Assembly (NCBI GenBank): GCA_902384525.1
Contig: CABMCA010000104.1
Location: 1 to 43,727, forward strand
DNA: 43,727 nucleotides
DNA from: an uncultured archaeon
GTDB taxonomy: Archaea; Halobacteriota; Methanosarcinia; Methanosarcinales; Methanoperedenaceae
Direction: 5' to 3'
A program made the position numbers and the translations under genes. The notes beneath the pieces are model-generated. The model ran no database searches. It worked only from the letters and a program-made list of their open reading frames with translations, and had not been told where the DNA came from. Within the stretch, counting starts at the first letter, position 1, and every line of letters begins with the position of its first letter. Shown in pieces: positions 1 to 7,476 of this stretch.

Positions 1-747
1 CACATCGGCTGGGATTGTGGCAAGATAAATAATTCGGTCTTGATAGGATAGATCTTGATAAGATATACATTGATTCGGGTCGCTGGCTGGATTATAACAA
101 GCTAAATGAATAAACAACGATCCCCCAGTGCTCGGTACAATTATATACCCTCCTCCATTGAATAGATGTGCCCATGTATTGGATGGTGCTGAGCTTGGCA
201 ATGAATAATACATTGCATCATAATTTATATTTCTTCCACCAATGAAATTTACGAAGTCCTGTTTTGTCTTTTGTTGTGTTGGTGCAGGGGCTATATAAGG
301 AGTTGGCGTTGGTGCAGGGGCTATATAACGAACTGGCGCTGATTTAGGGGCTATATATGTTGTTATAAGATAAGGAGCAAGTGCATTTGTTGCTGCAGTA
401 AACACATCATCTGGAATTGTATCAGTTAATATGTTCGAACTATCGTCTCCATATATTATAATATTAGAAGATTTAGAAGATATACTAATATACCACAATT
501 TTCCAGCACTATTTATGTGCATATAAGCCATAGAGTAAGTCCCCGGAGTTATCCATATATCGGGAGTTTCATCGTTCCACCCTCCATGATGCATTGCGTC
601 AAAATTTATGGTTCTTCCGTTAATGAAGTTTACGAAATCCTGTTTCGTCATTCCATTGCTATATGCTAATGTCGGGCTGGTATTGAGCAGTAAAACAAGA
701 ATTCCCAATACTGCTAACAATACATGATTTGTCCATTTTCCGTTCAT
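1..747 (-). CDS. Secreted two-copy repeat-domain protein, C-terminus off the left edge
   Basis: The minus strand is open from an ATG at 747 to position 1, giving 249 codons with no stop, so the gene is cut by the window edge. Residues 1-28 form a signal peptide (basic MNGKWTNH, hydrophobic core VLLAVLGILVLLL, probable cleavage after TLA). A domain beginning KQDFVNFINGRTIN is repeated later as KQDFVNFIGGRNIN, so at least two copies of a module of about 110-150 residues are present. They are joined by a Pro/Ala linker with the unit YIAPAPTP about three times. The second copy contains two Cys residues. A purine-rich AGGAAAAAAT precedes the ATG. I do not recognise the family. It is most likely an exported surface or pseudoperiplasmic protein, and no catalytic motif is visible. 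Confidence 0.75.
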   Translation of the reverse strand, partial: MNGKWTNHVLLAVLGILVLLLNTSPTLAYSNGMTKQDFVNFINGRTINFDAMHHGGWNDETPDIWITPGTYSMAYMHINSAGKLWYISISSKSSNIIIYGDDSSNILTDTIPDDVFTAATNALAPYLITTYIAPKSAPVRYIAPAPTPTPYIAPAPTQQKTKQDFVNFIGGRNINYDAMYYSLPSSAPSNTWAHLFNGGGYIIVPSTGGSLFIHLACYNPASDPNQCISYQDLSYQDRIIYLATIPADV

Positions 748-1179
748 ATTTTTTCCTCACATAATTTTATGAAAATTTGTTTAACCATTATGTTTACGAT
801 CTTCCTTACCATTTCATTTACTTCTAATAAATGAATCGAAGGTTTTTTTAGTTATAAGAGTTTTATACATAGTTTATTTAGTTTTTTATTGATCATCCTT
901 CTTCTTTTTTATGAATAGGCTCTCTTTTGACCTCAGAACTAATTGAAGACTCAAAATTCCCTAAGCTTAAAAAGGAGATTGAACCGGTTGAGACTGGAAG
1001 TAGAAGGTGTGATTCATATACCAGTGCATCATCCTGCTTTTGCGGAGGATGCTAAACAACGCCATTTAAGAAAATCAGAAGTAATCTCCTTTCATGAGAG
1101 AATAAGAATTTTAGCCAATCATTCTACACGACCAATATTTTAAATAATAGACATCACAATTATCATAATAATTATTTAT
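748..1179. other. AT-rich intergenic region without a convincing gene
   Basis: The left part (about 750-900) is very AT-rich and should carry the promoter of the minus-strand secreted protein; on the minus strand GTATAAAACT near 860-870 is a possible TATA element. From 943 a TTG-started 66-codon frame runs to 1143. Its product (with the run IPVHHPAF) has no signal peptide and no recognisable domain or ribosome site, so I do not call it a gene. It may be a decayed fragment. Confidence 0.4.
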
Positions 1180-1254
1180 TTGGACAAAAAACTTATGGAC
1201 AAAAAACTTATGGACAAAATACTTATGGACAAAAAACTTATGGACAAAATACTT
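1180..1254 (+). repeat. Five tandem 15-bp units containing in-frame start codons
   Basis: Units start at 1180, 1195, 1210, 1225 and 1240. The consensus is ATGGACAAAAAACTT, with A/T variation at the eleventh base and a TTG in place of ATG in the first copy. Each unit is exactly five codons, so gain or loss of units keeps the frame and only changes the length of the N-terminal tail. Confidence 0.95.
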
Positions 1255-1434
1255 ATATTACTTCGAGATTCTAAATGGCATGAGCTTGAGGAAATAAACA
1301 AAGAAATTCCTGTCTCGACGCATCAGCTGAAGGAGATCGCCCTTTTCTTGCATGAACAATCCTTCATCAATAAAGAAAACCTGAAACTAAAAATAACAAG
1401 CAAGGGTCTTCGATTCTTAGACCTTCCCACTTAA
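1180..1434 (+). CDS. Small winged-helix-like DNA-binding protein with repeated start region
   Basis: An 84-codon frame from a TTG at 1180. The first 25 codons are five copies of a 15-bp unit coding MDKKL or MDKIL, so in-frame ATGs occur at 1195, 1210, 1225 and 1240. The remaining 59 or so residues (ILLRDSKWHELEEINKEIP..., then ...LKITSKGLRFLDL) fit a winged helix: helix, recognition helix around STHQLKEIALFL, and a wing ending with the typical ITSKGLRFL motif. The minimal start would be ATG 1240 (64 residues). There is no clear ribosome site. The stop overlaps the convergent regulator 1417-1722 by 18 nt. It is probably a local transcription factor; the target is unknown. Confidence 0.6.
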   Translation: MDKKLMDKKLMDKILMDKKLMDKILILLRDSKWHELEEINKEIPVSTHQLKEIALFLHEQSFINKENLKLKITSKGLRFLDLPT

Positions 1435-1722
1435 CATTTCATCGACCTGGTCCAGTCTTTTGATCATTTCCTCTCCTCTTTTTGTGAGCGCATAGCAATT
1501 TGAATCGCAATTTTCTATGAATCCTTCTTCTAATAAAAAACCAAAGTATCTCTGGAAATTCCTCCAATCAAGATATGCTTTGTGCATGATCCTGGTCTTT
1601 TTTGCCTTCTTCTCTTCCTTTGTTACCTTAAGTAAATCTTGGACTATCTCCCATCTGCTTCGATCTTTTCGTAAAATGTCTCCATTATTGTTTTCATTGG
1701 ACGTTATAATTAGGTCCCGCAT
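1417..1722 (-). CDS. Archaeal winged-helix regulator (HTH_45-like)
   Basis: A 101-residue protein. After an Asn-rich N-terminus, residues 20-95 have the layout of the archaeal HTH_45 winged helix: RSRWEIVQDLLKV, a basic helix with KTRIMHKAYL, then FQRYFGFLLEEGFIE and the wing YALTKRGEEMIKRL, followed by a short coiled C-terminal helix. Such proteins bind DNA, usually as dimers. Two Cys residues (C-x-x-x-C, CDSNC) sit just before the wing; metal or redox sensing is possible but unproven. The gene is divergent from leuS, and a palindrome at 1948-1964 lies between them. It ends inside the convergent gene 1180-1434. Confidence 0.8.
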   Translation of the reverse strand: MRDLIITSNENNNGDILRKDRSRWEIVQDLLKVTKEEKKAKKTRIMHKAYLDWRNFQRYFGFLLEEGFIENCDSNCYALTKRGEEMIKRLDQVDEMLSGKV

Positions 1723-1795
1723 AATGAATCTTTTCCCCCATCACTGCCTCTGCATTATATGATTCAATATAACCTCTTCCCACACATAGGAGGCC

Positions 1796-1885
1796 TCATT
1801 GGAGCCATTTTTTCCCACCTATTACTTCATCTAATTCCTTAATACCAAGCGAGTAGTTTTCTTTCGCATTCATAACTAATACCAT
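1796..1885 (-). pseudogene. Possible remnant of a KaiC-like ATPase N-terminus
   Basis: The minus strand codes a 29-residue peptide containing SLGIKELDEVIGG, which matches the first strand and helix of KaiC/RadA-like ATPases (G-I-x-x-L-D-x-x-I-G-G), then KKWLQ and a stop. No Walker A follows. It lies in the AT-rich gap upstream of the winged-helix gene. It is either a decayed fragment or chance similarity, and the call is weak. Confidence 0.25.
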
Positions 1886-1916
1886 TTTCCCACTTGTTAT
1901 GTATAGTTTCAATCAA

Positions 1917-1964
1917 TATTATATAAAGATTCCTGAATGTTCCACTGTTGCTTGAGTTGAGCAA
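1917..1964 (+). promoter_or_regulatory. leuS promoter: TATA box plus palindromic site
   Basis: TTATATAAAG (about 1917-1926) is a good archaeal TATA box. About 25 bp downstream, where transcription should start, lies TTGCTT-GAGTT-GAGCAA (1948-1964), an imperfect inverted repeat with a 5-bp centre. It shares its arms and spacing with the two strong palindromes at 6796-6818 and 6873-6899. Its position would suit a repressor operator. The rest of the 1723-2065 gap holds nothing else I can support beyond the remnant at 1796-1885. Confidence 0.55.
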
Positions 1965-2065
1965 TATTTCAAAACATCCGGAAATCAACGATAAGTGAAA
2001 ACCTTTTCCTCAATTAAACCGTTAAAGCTTTTTACTAATAAGTTGTGCAAAGTGAAGAATTAATA

Positions 2066-4930
2066 ATGAAAGAATGGTATAATCCACATGAAATAGATGA
2101 AAAATGGCAACGCAAATGGAGCGAAGCCAGGATATTCGAGCCTGAACCTGATGATCGTGAAAAGTTTTTCATTACGATCCCGTATCCATATTTGAACGGT
2201 AATCTTCATGCAGGGCATACAAGGACTTTTACGATCGGCGATGTAATTGCACGGTATAAACGCATGGTTGGATATAATGTCCTTTTCCCGATGGGTTTTC
2301 ATGCAACAGGAACGCCAATCGTAGGTCTTGCTGAACAGATAGCAAAAAAAGATCCTGAGACTATGCGTGTATATAATCAGCTCCATCAGATCCCGCTTGA
2401 GATACTTGACACTATCCAGACGCCTGAACAGATCGTTGAATTCTTCAGCAAAGAAGATGAAGCTGCTATGAAAATAATAGGATTTTCTATTGACTGGCGA
2501 AGAAAATTCACAACAACTGACCCCCATTATAAGAAAATGATAACCTGGCAGTTCAACCTGCTTCGCAGCAAGAACAGGGTTGTAAAAGGGGCGCATCCTG
2601 TCAGATGGTGTCCGCATGATGAAAATCCGGTTGAGGACCATGATATCTTAAGAGGCGAGGATGCCACGATCATTGATTATACCCTGATTAAATTCAGGCT
2701 TGGGGGTGACATCCTCCCTTGCGCCACGCTTCGCCCTGAGACCGTATTCGGGGTAACGAACCTGTGGGTCAATCCGGGAATTCTTCATGTGAAGGCCAGG
2801 GTAAATGATGAGACATGGATAGTAAGTAAAGAGGCCTATGATAAACTCAAATTCACAGATAAGAAAGTGGAACTGATCGGGGAGATCGATGGCGAAGAAC
2901 TGATCGGTAAGAAAGTCACAAATCCTGTTACCGGTTCCCTTGTTTTGATATTGCCGGCATCTTTTGTATGCCCGGAAAATGGCAGCGGTATCGTAATGAG
3001 TGTTCCTGCACATGCCCCATATGATTACCTTGCACTTCGCGATCTTGCAGGGGCAGACCTCTCAAAATACGCAATTACAGAAGATGTCTCCTCAATTCCG
3101 CTCATTTCGCTCATAAAAGTACCGGAATACGGAAAATATCCTGCTGTGGATGCGGTTTGCGAATTAAAAGTAAAAGACCAGAACGACCCAAAAGCAGAAG
3201 AAGCAACAAAGCTCGTTTACAGGCGGGAATTCCACGGAGGCGTTCTTACAGAGGCAACCGGGAAATATGCAGGAATGGCAGTCTCAAAAATTAAAGATGT
3301 TCTTACCCACGACTTTATTGAACAGGGCATAGCAGACATATTCTATGAGTTCAGCGAACAGCCGGTAATATGCAGGTGCGGCACCACGTGTGTTATAAAA
3401 TTGGTAAAGGACCAGTGGTTCCTGAATTATTCAGATCCTTCATGGAAAGAACAGGTTTATGAATGCCTTGGAAATATGCAAATAATACCACCTGAATTAA
3501 GAGTGGAATTTGAAAATAAGATAGACTGGCTGAAAGATAAAGCATGTGCGCGTCGAAAAGGGCTTGGAACAAGGGTTCCGTGGGATCCGGAATGGGTGAT
3601 AGAATCGTTGGGCGATTCAACTATCTATATGGGATATTATATTATTGCAAAATACCTTGATGAATTTGAACCCGAACAATTAAAAGCTGAGTTTTTCAAT
3701 TATTGTTTCCTTGGTGTAGGGACTGCGCTTAGTGTAGCCTCAATTACAGGGATCGATGAAAGCACGATCAATAGTATAAGGCAGGATTTCCTTTACTGGT
3801 ACCCTGTTGACCTTCGCTCTTCCGGGAAAGACCTTATCCCGAATCACCTGTTGTTTTTCCTGTTCCATCATGTAGCTATATTTCCAAAGATCCACTGGCC
3901 GCGTGCTATTGCCATCAATGGTTTTGTCTCACTTGAAGGGCAAAAGATGAGTAAATCAAAAGGGCCTATCCTCACATTAAAATCCGCTGTAAAAGAATAC
4001 GGCGCTGATATCACACGTCTTTATATCCTGAGCACGGCCGAGCATGTCCAGGATGCAGATTGGAGATCTGCTGATATTGAATCCACAAGAAAGCAATTTG
4101 AAAGGTTCTATAAAATGGCATTTGATTGTCCGCCCTATGACCAGAATACCAGAAATTATGAGTTGAAGTTCATAGATAAATGGATGCTCAGTAAATTACA
4201 ATACAGGATAAAAGAAACTACTGATGCCCTGAATAAAATGGAGATTAGAAGAGCGGTGCATAATGCTTTTTATCATATGATGAATGACATGAAATGGTAT
4301 GAACGGCGTGGAGGTATTGCAGTAAAAGCAGATGTCATAGATGTCTGGATCAGATTAATGGCGCCATTTACACCTCATATTTGTGAGGAAATCCATGAAA
4401 GATCCGGAAAGGATTTCATTTCATTGGATAAGTTTCCTGAAGCGGATATTTCATTAATTGACAGGGGCGCAGAACTTGCAGAAGAAATAACGGGTAATAC
4501 ACTGAGGGATATTGAGGAAATAATCAGGCTCATTAGAATTAAACCAAAAAGAGTAGTTCTATATACTGCAGCTTCCTGGAAGAAAAAGGTCCTGGTAAAA
4601 GCTATCATGATGAAAAAAGATAATGTTCTTGATATGAAAACTCTCATGAATGCACTCATGAGCGATCCTTTAATGAAGCCGTTTGCAAAAGAGGTCCCGA
4701 AATTTGCGCAAAAGATAATCACTGATGTCCAGGGGATGGAAAAAGAATTGATGAACTCCCTGACCGAGGTGGATTTTGATGAAACAAAAGCTCTTTATGA
4801 AGCTGTGGCTTTCTTAAGCTGCGAGATAGGATGCGATATCGAGATAAATAATGCTGACAAGCCGGAATACGATCCGCAGGGGAAAAGCAAGCATGCAATC
4901 CCGATGAGACCAGCTATATACATTGAATAA
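2066..4930 (+). CDS. leuS: Leucyl-tRNA synthetase, archaeal type
   Basis: Charges tRNA-Leu with leucine in the cytoplasm. This is a class I synthetase of the archaeal/eukaryal form, about 954 residues, which is full length. The HIGH signature is HAGH at residues 48-51, preceded by PYPYLNG. The CP1 editing domain occupies roughly residues 150-450 (TLRPETVFGVTNLWVNP is visible). KMSKS appears intact at about 627-631, followed by the anticodon-binding helical domain (MAPFTPHICEEIH) and the archaeal C-terminal extension. I prefer ATG 2066 because MKEWYNPHEIDEKWQRKW matches the family's usual N-terminus; an in-frame GTG at 2045 would add seven residues. It is convergent with the UbiA gene, with only about 20 bp between stops. 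Confidence 0.97.
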   Translation: MKEWYNPHEIDEKWQRKWSEARIFEPEPDDREKFFITIPYPYLNGNLHAGHTRTFTIGDVIARYKRMVGYNVLFPMGFHATGTPIVGLAEQIAKKDPETMRVYNQLHQIPLEILDTIQTPEQIVEFFSKEDEAAMKIIGFSIDWRRKFTTTDPHYKKMITWQFNLLRSKNRVVKGAHPVRWCPHDENPVEDHDILRGEDATIIDYTLIKFRLGGDILPCATLRPETVFGVTNLWVNPGILHVKARVNDETWIVSKEAYDKLKFTDKKVELIGEIDGEELIGKKVTNPVTGSLVLILPASFVCPENGSGIVMSVPAHAPYDYLALRDLAGADLSKYAITEDVSSIPLISLIKVPEYGKYPAVDAVCELKVKDQNDPKAEEATKLVYRREFHGGVLTEATGKYAGMAVSKIKDVLTHDFIEQGIADIFYEFSEQPVICRCGTTCVIKLVKDQWFLNYSDPSWKEQVYECLGNMQIIPPELRVEFENKIDWLKDKACARRKGLGTRVPWDPEWVIESLGDSTIYMGYYIIAKYLDEFEPEQLKAEFFNYCFLGVGTALSVASITGIDESTINSIRQDFLYWYPVDLRSSGKDLIPNHLLFFLFHHVAIFPKIHWPRAIAINGFVSLEGQKMSKSKGPILTLKSAVKEYGADITRLYILSTAEHVQDADWRSADIESTRKQFERFYKMAFDCPPYDQNTRNYELKFIDKWMLSKLQYRIKETTDALNKMEIRRAVHNAFYHMMNDMKWYERRGGIAVKADVIDVWIRLMAPFTPHICEEIHERSGKDFISLDKFPEADISLIDRGAELAEEITGNTLRDIEEIIRLIRIKPKRVVLYTAASWKKKVLVKAIMMKKDNVLDMKTLMNALMSDPLMKPFAKEVPKFAQKIITDVQGMEKELMNSLTEVDFDETKALYEAVAFLSCEIGCDIEINNADKPEYDPQGKSKHAIPMRPAIYIE

Positions 4931-4952
4931 GTGGAAAACAAAAAATTCTGTT

Positions 4953-5819
4953 TTAGGAGTTTATACTGCCTATCGTCAAAGCAAAGATGGCAATAATAGT
5001 GAATTCACCATCGATAAGCAAATCCATAATTTTTCCTCTATTTATACTATCTTTAGAAAAATGCAGAATATACCAATATCCATATAAAATAAGGAAGATT
5101 AAAACAGGGAGATATTTATGAAAAAACCCTTTATAATAGGTAAAAATAAGCCATGGTATTAAGGTTGAGTTAAGGATTAGTAAAAGTCGTTTTGTTTTAT
5201 CCTTCCCTAAAAAAACTGGTATCGTTCTTATATTGCTTTCTTTGTCACCTTCAATATCGCGAATATCGAATAGAATGCTGTTTATAAAGCTTTTAAGGAA
5301 AAATAAATAAAAGATTAGGATAACCGATATAATTTTTTTTTCAGAAAGGTAAATTACTGGAAGAAAGGTCGTGCCTACCGACCACGATAAAGCTACAGTT
5401 ATATTTTTTACGCCTGTTATATCCTTTAAACGGGGCAGATTACTATTCAATTTCACGCTGTAGAGGGCTCCAAGAAATAAAGGTAACAGGATAACAGGAA
5501 GTGTCGTAATATTCTCCAAAAGCCCCAGGATTATGGAAAACATAAATGATATCGCAACAGAGAATTTGAAAAAAACACCAATCTTTTTTATTGTATCTGC
5601 TCTTTTAGGATTATTTATTGTATCTTCTTTTATATCTGTTAATTTATTTAAGCCATAAGTGCTAAATATAGTTAAGAAAGTTATCAAAACAATATTTAAA
5701 GAGAATATATTGAATAATAAACCGGAAAAAATAATTTTAAATGATCCGCTTATCGCTAAGAATAATGATGTTGAAATCAAAAATGAAAAAAATTTATCAG
5801 ATATTATTAAAAATTTCAT
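4953..5819 (-). CDS. UbiA-family prenyltransferase
   Basis: An integral membrane protein of 288 residues with about eight or nine hydrophobic segments. UbiA enzymes transfer a polyprenyl chain to an acceptor using two Asp-rich motifs that bind Mg-diphosphate. Both are present: N58, D62 and D66 in GLNKLTDIKED, and FDIRDIEGD around residues 185-195. The acceptor cannot be read from sequence; candidates in such an archaeon are an archaeal lipid precursor, haem (haem O/A type) or a quinone. The gene runs convergent to leuS and lies downstream of, and in the same direction as, the FilR1-type regulator 5925-6722, separated by about 105 bp. Confidence 0.85.
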   Translation of the reverse strand: MKFLIISDKFFSFLISTSLFLAISGSFKIIFSGLLFNIFSLNIVLITFLTIFSTYGLNKLTDIKEDTINNPKRADTIKKIGVFFKFSVAISFMFSIILGLLENITTLPVILLPLFLGALYSVKLNSNLPRLKDITGVKNITVALSWSVGTTFLPVIYLSEKKIISVILIFYLFFLKSFINSILFDIRDIEGDKESNIRTIPVFLGKDKTKRLLLILNSTLIPWLIFTYYKGFFHKYLPVLIFLILYGYWYILHFSKDSINRGKIMDLLIDGEFTIIAIFALTIGSINS

Positions 5820-5924
5820 GAATGATGAATCTTATAATCAGATAATTCCTCCTTGTCTATCCTCCTTTATTTGGATGCAGAATTATCTTGAAAAATATCC
5901 CAGAATTAAACTACTGCAATTGAT

Positions 5925-6722
5925 TTAGATTCTTACCTCATATTTCATTGCTTTGATTCTATAGTAATTAAATAGTTCAACCCCCCATTGAATTGCGAGA
6001 TTATCGGTAGAAATTAAGTCAAAAGCAGTGTCATATATTCCATTTTTATTGAATAATCCTATAGAAAAAAATGAATCAGTGACCGTAAAAGCCAATTTTA
6101 AATTTTCTTTTGTTATTAAAAATTCAAGTCTATAGTTGATGATTGCGTTATCGAGATTCACTCTTCCAGTAGTTTCCGTGATTTTATTAAAAACTTCATC
6201 ATTCAATATCAGACTCGTGTCTATTTTATTTAGTACAAGTTGTTTGAAAATATCAGGATAATCCGGGCTATATATGGAGGAGATGCCTTTGATCCATTTT
6301 GCTTTTTGTACAGAGTTAAGGTAAGAGCTATGTGTTTTAATTATATCCAGAGGATTTATCTGAATTAAATTCGAATTTTTCAACCACCCAATCTTCTCCA
6401 TCAAATGCTCAGGAATCCCACTTATATCGTGATCAAGCCAGAACCGTTCATGCTTCCTCACTACCTCAGCAGCATTACTAAAATCCACAAGCTTCAGGGT
6501 TATAATCCTTCCTGTATTTGTGAGCGCATAATTTTTATTTTTCTGTTGAAAAGTCAGGTTATTTTTTTCAAGCTCTTTTAATGCATGCAGGGCCGTAGTT
6601 GAACTTATTTTCAGCCCCTCCCGCAGATCACCCAGCGATTTATCTTGCTCAATCATGCTGATAAGGATATTCCTTCGCAGATCAGAGCAGGCTGTTAGAT
6701 GGAGCATATCCCTGTTATTCAT
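5925..6722 (-). CDS. FilR1-type winged-helix transcriptional regulator (DUF1724-like)
   Basis: A 265-residue protein with an N-terminal winged helix (about 10-80: RRNILISMIEQDKSLGDLRE, STTALHALKELEKNNL, YALTNTGRIITLKL), then a linker and a C-terminal domain of about 130 residues with the FilR1/DUF1724 layout found in methanogen relatives (ISSIYSPDYPDIFKQLVLNK, FLITKENLKLAFTVTDSFFSIGLF, WGVELFNYYR). In that family the C-terminal domain senses a signal and the wing binds DNA. The start is ATG 6722, with GGTGA at 6729-6733 as ribosome site. It is divergent from the roadblock/KaiC operon, and two strong palindromes lie in the shared gap, suggesting self-regulation and control of that operon. Confidence 0.85.
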   Translation of the reverse strand: MNNRDMLHLTACSDLRRNILISMIEQDKSLGDLREGLKISSTTALHALKELEKNNLTFQQKNKNYALTNTGRIITLKLVDFSNAAEVVRKHERFWLDHDISGIPEHLMEKIGWLKNSNLIQINPLDIIKTHSSYLNSVQKAKWIKGISSIYSPDYPDIFKQLVLNKIDTSLILNDEVFNKITETTGRVNLDNAIINYRLEFLITKENLKLAFTVTDSFFSIGLFNKNGIYDTAFDLISTDNLAIQWGVELFNYYRIKAMKYEVRI

Positions 6723-6795
6723 ATATTTGTCACCTTACTTCATTTTGTCATCTAAATCAACACACCCATAGTCTATACGTAATTTAACAATTGAA

Positions 6796-6818
6796 ATATT
6801 GCTTAATTGAAGCAATAT
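6796..6818. promoter_or_regulatory. Perfect palindrome, probable operator (proximal to the FilR1 gene)
   Basis: The arms ATATTGCTT and AAGCAATAT are separated by five bases (AATTG). It lies just upstream of a TATA-like AT run for the minus-strand regulator gene and shares arms and spacing with the palindrome 79 bp away. Confidence 0.65.
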
Positions 6819-6872
6819 GATTAATAAGATACATGCTTAAATAGATTGCCAAATCACGTCTGTATTTAATAG

Positions 6873-6899
6873 CAATATTGCTTAATTAAAGCAATATTG
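6873..6899. promoter_or_regulatory. Perfect palindrome, probable operator (proximal to the roadblock/KaiC operon)
   Basis: The arms CAATATTGCTT and AAGCAATATTG are separated by AATTA, giving a 27-bp site. It ends about 15 bp upstream of the TATA-like CTTATATATC at about 6913-6922, where a bound dimer would meet the BRE/TATA complex of the plus-strand operon. The rest of the 6723-7036 gap is AT-rich, with another TATA-like GCTTAAATAG near 6836, and shows nothing else. Confidence 0.65.
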
Positions 6900-7036
6900 T
6901 CTGGATAACAATCTTCTTATATATCTAAATCATAAACAGTAATATGCCAGATTCGATATGTACATAATGATAATGTATTAATTGAAATCTGCATGATTTA
7001 AATAACATCATTAAAATAAAGTAATTTTAACATAAT

Positions 7037-7402
7037 ATGACAACAATAGAAATGCTTGAAAAAGTCCTGAAAAATATCAATAATATCGGGGGTGTTGAAG
7101 AATCGGCTGTGGCAAGCAGGGATGGTTTGCTAATCTGTTCGACCATAAGTAAAAAGCAGCATGCTGAGACCTTTGTGGCCATGTCAGCTACCATGATAGG
7201 AGCGGCGGAAACAGCAACAACAGAACTTGGCAAAGGCATTCCTGAAAGAATAATTGTTGAATCAAATAACGGGAGAATAATCGGAACAGGTGCTGGGCCA
7301 AAAGCATTGCTCCTTGTCATGACAAAACCAGATGCAAGTCTTGGATTGGTTTTAATTGAAATGACAAAAGCATCTGAGCAGATAAGAAATATTATTGGAT
7401 GA
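7037..7402 (+). CDS. Roadblock/LC7-domain protein
   Basis: A 121-residue single-domain protein covering the complete roadblock/LC7 fold: amphipathic helix MLEKVLKNINN, strand GVEESAVASRDGLLI, long helix ETFVAMSATMIGAAETA, strands around ERIIVESNNGRIIG, and the final helix KASEQIRNIIG. Roadblock proteins act as dimeric scaffolds or regulators, MglB-like where they pair with small GTPases. Here the next gene is a double KaiC-like ATPase, so that is the probable partner (inference). It is the first gene of the operon reading toward the histidine kinase. The gap to the next gene is 74 bp. Confidence 0.9.
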   Translation: MTTIEMLEKVLKNINNIGGVEESAVASRDGLLICSTISKKQHAETFVAMSATMIGAAETATTELGKGIPERIIVESNNGRIIGTGAGPKALLLVMTKPDASLGLVLIEMTKASEQIRNIIG

Positions 7403-7476
7403 TGTTTCTTTCGTGTGGTTAAATAGGAAAGATATAGAAAACTTGTTATAGTCTCAAATCATAAAATGAGCATGTC

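Noticed and set aside
943-1143. 66-codon plus-strand frame starting with TTG
   Set aside because: No ribosome site, no known domain, biased composition, and surrounded by AT-rich non-coding sequence; possibly decayed DNA.
2060-2641. 193-codon minus-strand frame under leuS
   Set aside because: Shadow of leuS, which has intact catalytic motifs and full length on the other strand.
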